Positions 26,025-34,855 of a stretch of 64,000 bases of DNA are shown here, piece by piece; positions within the stretch are counted from its first letter, which is position 1; every line of letters starts with the position of its first letter. The position numbers were made by a program, and so were the translations under genes. This DNA is from Streptomyces olivochromogenes (GTDB lineage: Bacteria; Actinomycetota; Actinomycetes; Streptomycetales; Streptomycetaceae). The stretch lies in the NCBI RefSeq assembly GCF_021538895.1, contig NZ_JADDRL010000045.1, forward strand, positions 1-64,000, given 5' to 3'. Under the pieces are notes generated by a model. That model saw nothing but the letters and a program-made list of their open reading frames with translations, was not told where the DNA came from and did no database searches.

Positions 26025-26948
26025 TCAGCCCTGCGGCGGCACCGCCACGTGGGCCTCGCTCGGCGAGCTGGTCGGGATGTAGCGCGCGGCGGCGGTCGTC
26101 GTCGGCACCAGGTCCTTGTGGATGGCCTTGGCCACGTTCTGGATGGTGGTGACGCCGTAGTCCATGGTGCTGTTGTCCTGCGTCAGCACGGTGATCATGT
26201 AGTCGTGGCCGGCGCCGTTGAAGGTGCCCAGGCTGTGCACCCGCCAGCCGTGCGTGGAGCGCTGCAGCCAGCCGTTCTTGACGTGCACCGCGACCGAGGA
26301 GGGTGCCCCGGCGGGCGTGCCCCAGCGCTGCGACGAGATGACCTGGCCCATCAGCTTCAGGATGTAGGCACGGGAGTTGTCGCTCAGCACGGTGTTCTTG
26401 GCGGTGATGAGCTTGAGCAGCTTCTGCTCGTCGGTGACGTTCTCCCGGGTCAGACCCCAGTAGCCGTCCGTGCCGGGCGTCGTCTTGGTCATGCCGGCGG
26501 CGGCCAGGAAGCCCTTGATCTTCGTCATGCCCAGCTGCTTCCACAGCCTGCTGGTCGCGGTGTTGTCCGACTTGGTGATCATGGCCGTGGCAAGCGACTG
26601 CTCGGTACTGGTCAGGTACCGGTTGTGCTTCTTGGCATCCCACAGCAGCGTGGCGAGGACCGTGACCTTGACCGTGCTGGCCGAGTCGTAGGCGGTGGTC
26701 GGGCGCAGGGTGCAGGTGGTCTTGGTGGAGCGGTCGTACAGGCCCACCGCGACCGTGCCCCGGCGGTTCGCGAGCGCCGCCGTGATGTCCTTCTTCAGCT
26801 TGTCGGCCAGGCCCGCCTTGGCGGAGGTGCAGCTGACCGTGGGCGTCGCCGCGACGGCCGGCGCGGCCGCCGCCACACCCGATATGAACATCCCGGCGGC
26901 AAGGCCCGTGCCGAGCACACGGGTACGCCGGGACATGCGGTGAGTCAT
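26025..26948 (-). CDS. Secreted class A beta-lactamase-fold serine hydrolase
   Basis: The 307-residue protein has a signal peptide (TRVLGTGLAAGMFISG, cleavage near AVAA). The penicillin-recognising fold is supported by the STVK motif (SxxK), by KSDNTATS (SDN motif), and by VKNGW at the position of KTG. The KNG replacement and the lack of a clear Glu166-type loop argue against a typical resistance beta-lactamase. A D-alanyl-peptidase, esterase or wall-related hydrolase is equally possible. The ATG at 26948 is preceded by GGGGA about nine bases away; an ATG 12 bases further in is an alternative. It precedes the phytase-like gene in the same orientation. Confidence 0.8.
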   Translation of the reverse strand: MTHRMSRRTRVLGTGLAAGMFISGVAAAAPAVAATPTVSCTSAKAGLADKLKKDITAALANRRGTVAVGLYDRSTKTTCTLRPTTAYDSASTVKVTVLATLLWDAKKHNRYLTSTEQSLATAMITKSDNTATSRLWKQLGMTKIKGFLAAAGMTKTTPGTDGYWGLTRENVTDEQKLLKLITAKNTVLSDNSRAYILKLMGQVISSQRWGTPAGAPSSVAVHVKNGWLQRSTHGWRVHSLGTFNGAGHDYMITVLTQDNSTMDYGVTTIQNVAKAIHKDLVPTTTAAARYIPTSSPSEAHVAVPPQG

Positions 26949-27349
26949 GGAGGTTCCCCATCCCCTTGAACGTCATCGAGCGCACCCCTGCACGCTCGTC
27001 TCCCATGACTCGCTGACGCGGTCGAAAGTTGTACGCGTGTTCCCGATGCGCGAGTTCGATCGAGAGGATGCGGCAATGATTTGAACATGCCAGAGGAGAG
27101 AGGGACCGGTGAGTCCGGTCACAAGGTGGCGGGGCGGCTGTACGCGGCACTGAGCGTCCTGCACGTGGTCGCCGCTGCCGTTCATATGGGCACGTCGGCA
27201 TCTCCCGCCGATCGCACTAGTGCTACTTGTTCGCTCACACCGGTGAAGTCGATCTTGAGCCCGGGCGTGTCCGGCTCCGTCGACAGGAGCATGGGAAACG
27301 CCTCGGCGCATCCGCCGAGGCGTCCCAACTCCCCTTCACGGAGAACCAC
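26949..27349. other. Intergenic region with a perfect 11-bp hairpin before the I36 gene
   Basis: This divergent region carries no convincing gene; a short ATG frame at 27087 lacks a coding look. Arms 27298-27308 and 27313-27323 (ACGCCTCGGCG and its complement) pair perfectly around a four-base loop, ending 26 bases before the I36 start. It has no T-tract on the plus strand. It could terminate upstream transcription or act in the leader. Confidence 0.5.
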
Positions 27350-27700
27350 ATGAAGCTTCGTTCCTGGTCCCTGGCCGCCGCCCTCGCCCTGACCGCCCTG
27401 GTCGCGCCCGCCCACAGCGCCGCCGCGGCGGCCGCCCCCTCGTGCCCCGACGGCTCGGTGTGCTTCTGGAGCGACGAGGACTTCGACGGCGACTACTGGG
27501 AGTGGACGTCCCGCAGCGGTTACCGCGACATGCCGCCCAACCTCCATGACCACGTGGGCTCGTTCGTCGCCTCCACCCGCGCCTGCTTCATCAACTGGTC
27601 CCCGGTCGAAAAGCGCGACGTCTTCAACGGCGACTGGCGCTCCCGCTACCAGGGCGACTTCGGCGGCCGTATCGACGGGGTGGGACCGGGGGCCTGCTGA
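27350..27700 (+). CDS. Secreted peptidase inhibitor family I36 protein
   Basis: The 116-residue protein has a signal peptide (MKLRSWSLAAALALTALVAP, cleavage near AAAAA). The mature domain begins CPDGSVCFWSDEDFDGDYWE, the pattern of the I36/beta-gamma-crystallin-like family that includes the Streptomyces metalloproteinase inhibitor SMPI. Four Cys (CPDG, SVCFW, RACFIN and the terminal Cys) are placed for two disulfides. The ATG is preceded by ACGGAGAA, which decides it over an upstream in-frame ATG at 27227. A likely role is controlling secreted proteases; the target is unknown. Confidence 0.85.
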   Translation: MKLRSWSLAAALALTALVAPAHSAAAAAAPSCPDGSVCFWSDEDFDGDYWEWTSRSGYRDMPPNLHDHVGSFVASTRACFINWSPVEKRDVFNGDWRSRYQGDFGGRIDGVGPGAC

Positions 27701-27720
27701 ACCGCCGGAGCTGATCCGCT

Positions 27721-27743
27721 GCCGGGCGAGAAACTCGCCCGGC
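27721..27743. terminator. Hairpin after the I36 inhibitor gene
   Basis: Arms GCCGGGCGAG and CTCGCCCGGC pair perfectly over ten bases with a three-base AAA loop, 20 bases after the I36 stop. The TPP-enzyme gene converges from the other side. Confidence 0.65.
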
Positions 27744-27865
27744 CTTCTCCGCCAGTCGATCCGGGCGCGTACGAGGGCGTCGACGGCCCCGCGCAGAGCC
27801 GCCTTCAGCCTCTCCCGCTCGTCGCGCACATGAGAGCCCGCTGTGAAGTCGAGGTGCCCACGAGG

Positions 27866-29551
27866 TCAGTTCAGGTGCGTCGGCGCGAACATCCGCAGCA
27901 GTGCCGGGAGTACGACCACCGAAGGGCCCGGTGACGCCAGTGCCTTCGCCAGGTCGGTCTCCAGGGCCTCGGGGGTCGTGCGGATGCCCGGGACGCCGAA
28001 GGACTCGGCGAGTGCCGCGTAGTCGGGGCGAGTCAGTTCCGTCGCCGTCGCCTCGCCGAAGGCGTCCGTCATGTACTCGCGCAGGATGCCGTAGCCGCCG
28101 TCGTCGACGATCAGCCAGGTGACCGGGAGGCCGTACTGCTTGGCCGTCGCGAGCTCAGCGATCGAGTACAGCGCGCCGCCGTCGCCGGACACCGCCAGCA
28201 CGGGGCGGGTCGGGTCGGCGGCGGCCGCGCCCAGCGCCGCCGGGAAGCCGTAGCCGAGGCCGCCGGCGCCCTGGGCCGAGTGCATCAGGTTCGTGTGCCC
28301 CGGGTCGAAGGCCGACCAGGCCCAGTACGACAGGATCGTCATGTCCCAGAAGGACGGGGAGCCGGCCGGCAGGGCCCGCCGGACGGACGCCAACACGTCC
28401 TGTTCCAGGGTGAGTTCCTGGGACGCGATGCGCTCCGCGACGCGGGCGAGCACCTCCCGCACCCGCTCGGGGGCCGTCGGGTCCGTGCGCTCAGGCACCG
28501 TCTCCAGCAGCGCCTGCAGCGCGAGGCGCGCGTCCGCGTGGATGCCGAGCGCCGGGTGGTTGGACTCCAGCTTGCCGAGGTCCGCCTCGATCTGGATCAC
28601 CCGGCCCCGGGGCTTGAACGTGTAGTAGTTGGAGGAGAGTTCACCGAGGCCCGAGCCGACGACGAGGAGTACGTCGGCGTCCTCCAGGAAGTCCGTGGTG
28701 TGGCGGTCCTCCAGCCAGGACTGCAGGGACAGGGGGTGCGTCCAGGGGAACGCCCCCTTGCCGCCGAAGGTGGTGACGACGGGGGCGTCGAGCCGCTCGG
28801 CCAGCTGCCTGAGCTTGCCGGACGCGTCCGCCCGTACCACTCCCCCGCCCGCGATGATCGCCGGCCGGGCGGCCCGCGCGAGCAGGTCGGCGGCCACGGC
28901 GGTCAGTTCGGGGCGCGGGGCCGGCTGGTCGGGGGTCGCGTCGACCCCCGTCACCGTCGGCAGCGAGGTCTCGGCCAGCAGTACGTCCTGCGGGATCTCC
29001 ACCCACACCGGCCCGTGCGGGGCGGTCAGCGCCGACTTCCAGGCCGCCGCTATCGCGGACGGGATCTGGGACTGGGTGCGGACCGTGTGGACCGACTTGA
29101 CGACGCCCCGGAACGAGGCTGCCTGGTCCGGGAGTTCGTGCAGATAGCCGTGCCGGCCGCCGCCCAGGCCGGCGGTGGGGATCTGGCTGCTGATCGCCAG
29201 GACGGGGGCGCTGGCGGCCGCCGCCTCCTGGAGCGCGGCCAGGGAGGTGAGGGCTCCCGGGCCGGTCGACAGCAGCAGCGGCGCGGCCTCGCCGGTGACC
29301 CGGCCGTACGCGTCCGCCGCGAAGCCCGCGTTGTTCTCCACCCGCAGACCGATGTACCGCAGATCCGAGCGGCGCAGCGCGTCGAACATGCCGAGGGCGT
29401 GCTGGCCCGGCAGGCCGAAGACGGTCGTCGCGCCGAGACCGGACAGGGTCTCCACGACCAGGTCTCCGCCGTTGCGGCCGGGGGGCAGGTTGAGCGCGGC
29501 CTCCGTCTGCGCGGGCGTCGGGCGAAGCACCAGGTCGTGGTCGTGGGTCAC
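27866..29551 (-). CDS. Thiamine pyrophosphate-dependent enzyme (acetolactate synthase-like)
   Basis: The 561-residue protein has the three-domain layout of the acetolactate synthase/benzoylformate decarboxylase family. The N-terminal PYR domain carries the catalytic Glu in GLRVENNAGFAADAYGR. A central Rossmann-like domain follows, then a C-terminal PP domain with the ThDP motif SGDGGALYS ... VDDGGYG. Housekeeping IlvB is usually longer and paired with IlvN, which is absent here. It lies 22 bases downstream of the agmatinase gene, with a symporter upstream of both, so a role in catabolism of a guanidino or amino compound, for example decarboxylating its keto acid, is likely but unproved. Confidence 0.82.
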   Translation of the reverse strand: MTHDHDLVLRPTPAQTEAALNLPPGRNGGDLVVETLSGLGATTVFGLPGQHALGMFDALRRSDLRYIGLRVENNAGFAADAYGRVTGEAAPLLLSTGPGALTSLAALQEAAAASAPVLAISSQIPTAGLGGGRHGYLHELPDQAASFRGVVKSVHTVRTQSQIPSAIAAAWKSALTAPHGPVWVEIPQDVLLAETSLPTVTGVDATPDQPAPRPELTAVAADLLARAARPAIIAGGGVVRADASGKLRQLAERLDAPVVTTFGGKGAFPWTHPLSLQSWLEDRHTTDFLEDADVLLVVGSGLGELSSNYYTFKPRGRVIQIEADLGKLESNHPALGIHADARLALQALLETVPERTDPTAPERVREVLARVAERIASQELTLEQDVLASVRRALPAGSPSFWDMTILSYWAWSAFDPGHTNLMHSAQGAGGLGYGFPAALGAAAADPTRPVLAVSGDGGALYSIAELATAKQYGLPVTWLIVDDGGYGILREYMTDAFGEATATELTRPDYAALAESFGVPGIRTTPEALETDLAKALASPGPSVVVLPALLRMFAPTHLN

Positions 29552-29573
29552 TTGGTCTCGGTCTCCTCGGGAA

Positions 29574-30542
29574 TCAGGAGTTGCGGGCCGCCGCGATCTG
29601 GCGGCTCATGATGGTGGTCAGTTCGTACGCCGTGTGCGAGGCCGCCACCGACGTGATCTCCGCGTGGTCGTACGCGGGGGCCACCTCGACGACGTCCGCC
29701 GACACCAGGTTGCACGACGCCAGACCGCGCAGGATCTCCAGGAGCTCGCGGGAGGTCATGCCGCCGGCCTCGGGGGTGCCGGTGCCGGGCGCGTGCGCCG
29801 GGTCCAGGCAGTCGATGTCGATGGAGATGTACAGCGGGCGGTCGCCGATGCGCTGGCGCAGCTGGTCGGCGACCTCGTCGGCGCCGCGGCGGTAGATGTC
29901 CGCGGAGGTGACGATGCCGAAGCCCATCTTCTCGTCGTCGGTCAGGTCCTGCTTGCCGTACAGCGGGCCGCGGGTGCCGACGTGGGAGAGCGCCTCGGTG
30001 TCGAGGATGCCCTCCTCCACGGCGCGGCGGAACGGGGTGCCGTGCGTGTACTCGGCGCCGAAGTAGGTGTCCCAGGTGTCGAGGTGGGCGTCGAAGTGGA
30101 GCAGGGCGACCGGGCCGTGCTTCTTGGCGACCGAGCGCAGCAGCGGCAGGGCGATGGTGTGGTCGCCGCCCAGGGTCATCAGACGGGCGCCGGTGCCGAG
30201 CAGCTCGTCGGCGGCGGCCTCGATGGTGTCCACGGCCTCGTTGATGTTGAACGGGTTCACGGCGATGTCGCCGCCGTCCGCGACCTGGGCGAGAGCGAAG
30301 GGGGAGGCGTCCTGCGCCGGGTTGTAGGGGCGCAGCAGCCGGGACGCCTCACGGATGGCGTTGCCGCCGAAGCGGGCGCCCGGCCGGTACGAGACGCCGG
30401 AGTCGAACGGCACGCCCACGACGGCGACGTCGGCGGTGCCGACCTCGTCGAGGCGGGGCAGCCGGGCGAAGGTCGCGGGACCCGCGTACCGCGGGATGCG
30501 GGAGGAATCGACGGGACCGCGGGGCGTCTCGTTGCTGCTCAT
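29574..30542 (-). CDS. speB: Agmatinase/guanidinobutyrase (ureohydrolase)
   Basis: The 322-residue manganese ureohydrolase removes urea from agmatine or a related guanidino compound such as 4-guanidinobutyrate. All metal-ligand motifs are present: GGDHTI, HFDAHLDTW and SIDIDCLDPAHAPGTGTPE. The ATG of MSSNETPRG at 30542 follows GAAAGAAGG and was chosen over an upstream start. The gene lies between a sodium:solute symporter and a TPP enzyme in one orientation. That context suggests uptake and breakdown of an external guanidino compound rather than polyamine synthesis. The exact substrate is not decided by the sequence. Confidence 0.9.
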   Translation of the reverse strand: MSSNETPRGPVDSSRIPRYAGPATFARLPRLDEVGTADVAVVGVPFDSGVSYRPGARFGGNAIREASRLLRPYNPAQDASPFALAQVADGGDIAVNPFNINEAVDTIEAAADELLGTGARLMTLGGDHTIALPLLRSVAKKHGPVALLHFDAHLDTWDTYFGAEYTHGTPFRRAVEEGILDTEALSHVGTRGPLYGKQDLTDDEKMGFGIVTSADIYRRGADEVADQLRQRIGDRPLYISIDIDCLDPAHAPGTGTPEAGGMTSRELLEILRGLASCNLVSADVVEVAPAYDHAEITSVAASHTAYELTTIMSRQIAAARNS

Positions 30543-30598
30543 CGTGAAATGCCTTCTTTCCTGCGCTTTGCCGCGCATTCACTGCTTTCCATATGACT

Positions 30599-32077
30599 TT
30601 ACTGGTGAGCCGGGACCGGCTCGGACGCGAGTTCGGGGGTCCGCCCGGCGAGACGCTCGCGCCAGGTGGCGAGGACGGCCGCGTCGGTGGGCTTCGTGGC
30701 CAGGGAGACGGCGACGTAGGCGACCAGGGAGGCGGACAGGCCGAGGTAGACGGGCTCGTTGGCGAGGATGCCGTAGCCCGCCATCAGGCCGATCACCGCG
30801 AGGCCGCCGACGATCACCGAGGCGAGGGCGCCCTGCACGGTGCCGCGCTTCCACAGCAGGCCGCCGAGGATCGGCACGAGCAGGCCGGCGACGAGCAGGT
30901 TGTAGGCGACGGTGAGCGCCTCGACCACGTTGTTCAGCGCGATCGCGGTGCCGATCACGGCGACGCCCATGAGCAGGATGAAGGCGCGGTTGCCGGACAC
31001 CTCGTCGTGCGCGGTCCCGGCGGCTTCGGCGCCCTCGCCGCGGCGTACGGCACCGCGCAGCCGCGACCAGATGTCGTTGTTGGCGACGGTCGCGCAGGCG
31101 ATCAGCGCGCCGGAGGACGTGGACATCACGGCGGCCAGGGCGGCGGCCAGCACCAGCCCGCGGACGCCGACGGGGAGCTCGTCCTTGACGATGGTCGCGA
31201 AGGCGTCGTCCGGGCTGCCGAGCTTGGGGTAGAGCACCTTGGCGGCCGTACCGATGACGGCACCCGCCAGGGCGTACACCAGGCAGTAGGTGCCCGCGAC
31301 CGTGCCGCCCCACTTGGCCGTCCGGTCGCTGCGGGCGGTGAACACGCGCTGCCAGATGTCCTGGCCGATGAGCATGCCGAACGTGTAGATCAGCACGTAC
31401 GTGAAGATCGTCTCGCCGCCGATGCCCAGCGGGTCGAAGTACTCGGTGGGCAGCTTGGCCTTCATCTCGGAGAAGCCGCCGGCCTTGACGACCGCGATCG
31501 GCAGCAGGAGCAGGAGCACGCCGATCGTCTTGACCACGAACTGCACCATGTCGGTGAGCGTGATCGACCACATGCCGCCGAGCGTGGAGTAGGCGACGAC
31601 GATCGAGCCGCCGAGGACGATCGCGACGGTCCGGTTCATGTCGAAGAGGACGTCGAAGATCGTGGCGTACGCGATGGTCGAGGTCACCGCGAGCATCAGG
31701 GTGTACGCCCACATGACGACGCCGGAGATCACGCCCGCCCGGCCGCCGTAGCGCAGGTCCAGCATCTCGGAGACGGTGTAGACCTTGAGGCGGGCGATGC
31801 GGGCGGAGAAGAAGACGGAGAGCGCCAGCAGGCCGAGGCCGATGGTGAAGACCATCCAGGCGCCGGAGAGGCCGTACTGGTAGCCGAGGCCCACGCCGCC
31901 GATGGTGGACGCGCCGCCGAGGACGATCGCGGCCATGGTGCCGGAGTACATGGCGGGCCCGAGGCGGCGCCCGGCCACCAGGAACTCGCTCTTGGACTTG
32001 GCGCGGCGCATGCCCCACCAGCCCATGGCCAGCATGCCGGCCAGATAGACGACGATCACTGTGTAGTCGACGGCCAT
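30599..32077 (-). CDS. Sodium:solute symporter family transporter
   Basis: The 492-residue integral membrane protein shows about 13 hydrophobic helices, as in the SSS family (PutP, SGLT, pantothenate and urea/purine transporters). Family-like segments include GAMYSGTMAAIVLGGAST near the sodium site and the loop GGMWSITLTDMVQ. The ATG at 32077 (MAVDYTV) lies nine bases after GAAGGAGGG. It is the first gene of the symporter, agmatinase and TPP-enzyme operon, and it diverges from a PucR-type regulator. The imported substrate is probably the guanidino compound that feeds the agmatinase. Confidence 0.87.
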   Translation of the reverse strand: MAVDYTVIVVYLAGMLAMGWWGMRRAKSKSEFLVAGRRLGPAMYSGTMAAIVLGGASTIGGVGLGYQYGLSGAWMVFTIGLGLLALSVFFSARIARLKVYTVSEMLDLRYGGRAGVISGVVMWAYTLMLAVTSTIAYATIFDVLFDMNRTVAIVLGGSIVVAYSTLGGMWSITLTDMVQFVVKTIGVLLLLLPIAVVKAGGFSEMKAKLPTEYFDPLGIGGETIFTYVLIYTFGMLIGQDIWQRVFTARSDRTAKWGGTVAGTYCLVYALAGAVIGTAAKVLYPKLGSPDDAFATIVKDELPVGVRGLVLAAALAAVMSTSSGALIACATVANNDIWSRLRGAVRRGEGAEAAGTAHDEVSGNRAFILLMGVAVIGTAIALNNVVEALTVAYNLLVAGLLVPILGGLLWKRGTVQGALASVIVGGLAVIGLMAGYGILANEPVYLGLSASLVAYVAVSLATKPTDAAVLATWRERLAGRTPELASEPVPAHQ

Positions 32078-32278
32078 GTAGGGGCCCTCCTTCGCGCACA
32101 TCCCGGTGGCGTGTCGTGCAGAAACGTGGGGGTTCTCCTGGGAGGTCGGCAGGGCTCACGGGGACATCCGCCCGTACCCGTGGCTGCCGGTCCGGACTTG
32201 ACACTAGGTGGCCGGAAAGCGGCTGCGAAGTGTACGTTTCATCCATTCGAGCAGCGCGGGATGGAGGGTACGCACACC

Positions 32279-33883
32279 ATGCCGGACACGTCTGCACCAG
32301 CAGTCCCACCCACCCCACCGGTCCCGCTGACCGCGCTGCTGGCGAGGGAGGACCTCGCCCTGCGCCAGATCGCGGGCCCCGCGGCCGACGGGGTGGTGAT
32401 CCACTGGGCGCACACCTCGGAGATGGCCGACCCGTATCCGTATCTGCTCGGTGGTGAGCTGCTGCTGTCGGCGGGGGTCCACGTCCCGGAGGCGGCGGAC
32501 CGGGCCGGGACCCTGGGCGAGTACTTCGACGGCTACGTCTCCCGGATCGTGGCGGCGGGCGGCGCGGCCCTCGGCTTCGGTCTCGCGCCGGTCCACGACA
32601 CGGTTCCGCGGACCCTGGTCGAGGCCTGCGAGGCGCACGGGCTCCCGCTCCTGGAGGTGCCGCCGCAGACCACGTTCTCGGGCGTGGCCCGCGCGGTCTG
32701 GCAGCTGATGGCGCAGGCCCGCCTGGCCGAACTGCGCCGGGTGACGGAGGCCCAGCAGAGCCTCGCGGCCGCCGCCTCCCGCCCCGACCCCGTCCCGTCG
32801 GTCCTGCGCCAGCTCGCCCAGCGCGTCGGCGGCTGGGCCGCGCTGTACGGACCGGACGGCGCCGAGATCGCGGGGGCCGGGCGGGCGCCGGGAGACGAGG
32901 CACGACAGGCACTGACCGTCCTGACCGGGGTGGTCCGCCCGAGCCCCACGCCGCCCCACACCCCGGGCACCGGCCCCGCCACCGACCGTCCGGGCGCCCC
33001 CGAGGGCCCCACCACGTCCCGCCCGTCGGCCGATCGCCCCTCGACCGGCCACGGCCCGCCGGCCGACCGCCCCGCTCCCGCGTCCGCCACCGACACCGTC
33101 GCCGGCACTCGGCTGGCCGCCTACGCCCTCGGAGCCGGACAGGGATTCGTGCTCGGGGTCGCCGCGCCGCGGCGGGAGCCCGGGGATCACACGATCGCGT
33201 CCGTGGCCGCCGTGCTGCTCTCCCTGCTGACCGGCGAGCACCAGAGCGGCGCCGGAGCGGCCCGCGCCGCCGCGCTCGTACGGCTGCTCCTCGGGGTGCC
33301 GCCGGCCGACGTGGCGCCGCTGCTCGGGGCCGAGAGCTGGCTGGTGGTGCACGCCCGGCCCGAGGGCCGGCCGCCCGACGCGATGGCTGCCTCCGCGCTG
33401 GGGGCCGCCCTCGGATCGGCGCTGGTGGACCTCGCCAAGGACGTCGTACGGGTCCTCGTGCCCGCCGACCGCGCGCCGGCGCCGCAGCCCGGCTGGCTCC
33501 TCGGCGTCAGCGCGGCCGTGCCCCCGCCCCAGTGGCCGTCCGCCGACACCCAGGCCGCCCGTGCCCTGGCCCGCGCCCGGGCCACCCGCACCGCGCTGGT
33601 CCGCCACGGCACCCGCCCCAGCCTCGACGGACTCGTCCCGTCCCGGGAGGCCGAGGCGTACGCCCGCGCCGTCCTCGCCCCGGTCTCCGCCGTCCCGGCG
33701 CTCGCCGAGACCCTGCGCACCTGGCTGTCCCTGCACGGCAGTTGGGACCGGACCGCGGTGGCGCTGTCCGTGCACCGCAACACCGTGCGGCAGCGGATCG
33801 CGCGCTGCGCTGCACTCCTCGACGCGGACCTCGACGATCCGGACGTACGGATGGAGCTGTGGTTCGCGCTGAAACACCTGTGA
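32279..33883 (+). CDS. PucR-family transcriptional regulator
   Basis: The 534-residue protein starts with a PucR N-terminal (purine catabolism-like) domain (ALLAREDLALRQIAGP, LLGGELLLSAG). It ends with the PucR C-terminal HTH, TAVALSVHRNTVRQRIARC. Between them is a Pro/Thr/Arg-rich linker of about 50 residues (roughly 220-270) that looks like a low-complexity insertion. The ATG at 32279 is placed ten bases after GGAGGG; an ATG at 32261 is in frame. It is divergent from the symporter/agmatinase operon and presumably activates it when the nitrogen substrate is present. Confidence 0.87.
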   Translation: MPDTSAPAVPPTPPVPLTALLAREDLALRQIAGPAADGVVIHWAHTSEMADPYPYLLGGELLLSAGVHVPEAADRAGTLGEYFDGYVSRIVAAGGAALGFGLAPVHDTVPRTLVEACEAHGLPLLEVPPQTTFSGVARAVWQLMAQARLAELRRVTEAQQSLAAAASRPDPVPSVLRQLAQRVGGWAALYGPDGAEIAGAGRAPGDEARQALTVLTGVVRPSPTPPHTPGTGPATDRPGAPEGPTTSRPSADRPSTGHGPPADRPAPASATDTVAGTRLAAYALGAGQGFVLGVAAPRREPGDHTIASVAAVLLSLLTGEHQSGAGAARAAALVRLLLGVPPADVAPLLGAESWLVVHARPEGRPPDAMAASALGAALGSALVDLAKDVVRVLVPADRAPAPQPGWLLGVSAAVPPPQWPSADTQAARALARARATRTALVRHGTRPSLDGLVPSREAEAYARAVLAPVSAVPALAETLRTWLSLHGSWDRTAVALSVHRNTVRQRIARCAALLDADLDDPDVRMELWFALKHL

Positions 33884-33982
33884 GCGCGGCGGAAGTGAGG
33901 CGGGGGCGAACCGGGAGTGACCCACGTCCCAGCGAGCGATACGTCAGGGAAACGCGCAGCGCACTGCCCCACAATGGGGGGC

Positions 33983-34771
33983 ATGCCGATACCCGGGACA
34001 CCCAGCCGCGCCGAGCTCGTCGACCACCTCGTGAAGACCCGCATCGCGGGCGACGTGGCCACCCCGCGCGAGAACAACCTGAACCACTACCGCAGGCTGG
34101 CCAACGGCGACCGCAACTTCTGGTTCGGACTGGAGCTCGGGGACCGGTGGCGGGACGAGCAGGACGTCCTCGCGGTGATGGCGGAGCGGGTCGGCGTCAA
34201 CGACGATCCCGAGTACCGGTACGGACAGGACACCATCGACCCCGAGTTGACCGTGGACGCCCTGGTCCGGCTGGCGGGCCGGCTGCGGAAGGCGGCCGAC
34301 GGGCAGCAGCGGGTGCTGTTCGCCACCGGTCACCCCGGCGGCCTGCTGGACGTGCACCGGGCCACGGCCGCCGCGCTGCGCGCCGCCGGCTGCGAGATCG
34401 TGGTCATCCCGGAGGGGCTGCAGACGGAGGAGGGGTACGTCATGCAGTTCGCGGACGTGGCCGTCCTCGAACACGGGGCCACGCTGTGGCACACCCACTC
34501 CGGTGAGCCGATGCGGGCGATTCTGACGGGCCTTGAGCGCGCGGGCCGCCCGCTGCCCGACCTGGTCGTCGCCGACCACGGCTGGGCCGGATACGCGGGC
34601 CGGGCGGGCGTCGACTCCGTCGGCTACGCCGACTGCAACGACCCGGCGCTGTTCCTCGCCGAGTCGGAGGGCACCGTCCAGGTGGCGGTGCCGCTCGACG
34701 ACCATGTGCTCAGCCCGCGGCACTACGACCCCATGACGGCGTATCTGCTCGCCGAGGCGGGGCTGGCCTGA
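33983..34771 (+). CDS. Conserved actinobacterial protein of the 'Phosphatase' family
   Basis: The 262-residue cytoplasmic protein matches, from memory, a family named Phosphatase (PF15698 type) that is widespread in actinobacteria. Conserved-looking segments include TPRENNLNHYRRLANGD, FATGHPGGLLDVH, LWHTHSGEPM and DHGWAGYAG. The His/Asp clusters could bind metal, but no experimentally known activity supports the name. The ATG at 33983 is preceded by a G6 tract; an ATG three codons upstream is possible. A perfect 20-bp terminator follows 17 bases after the stop. Confidence 0.7.
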   Translation: MPIPGTPSRAELVDHLVKTRIAGDVATPRENNLNHYRRLANGDRNFWFGLELGDRWRDEQDVLAVMAERVGVNDDPEYRYGQDTIDPELTVDALVRLAGRLRKAADGQQRVLFATGHPGGLLDVHRATAAALRAAGCEIVVIPEGLQTEEGYVMQFADVAVLEHGATLWHTHSGEPMRAILTGLERAGRPLPDLVVADHGWAGYAGRAGVDSVGYADCNDPALFLAESEGTVQVAVPLDDHVLSPRHYDPMTAYLLAEAGLA

Positions 34772-34788
34772 GCCGGGGCCCGAGACAA

Positions 34789-34834
34789 AGAGCGTGATGT
34801 GCGGCCCCTCTGACGGGGCCGCACATCACGCTCT
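34789..34834. terminator. Perfect 20-bp bidirectional terminator hairpin
   Basis: Arms 34789-34808 and 34815-34834 are exact complements with a six-base loop (tctgac). It lies between the Phosphatase-family gene and the convergent Gly/His-rich gene and probably ends both transcripts. Confidence 0.85.
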
Positions 34835-34855
34835 CACTGTCGTTGGGCACCGGCC

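Noticed and set aside
27087..27353. Possible small gene (MPEERGTGESGHKVAG...) before the I36 gene
   Set aside because: Composition becomes Ser/Pro/Arg-rich, it overlaps the I36 ribosome-binding site, and the hairpin at 27298-27323 lies inside it.
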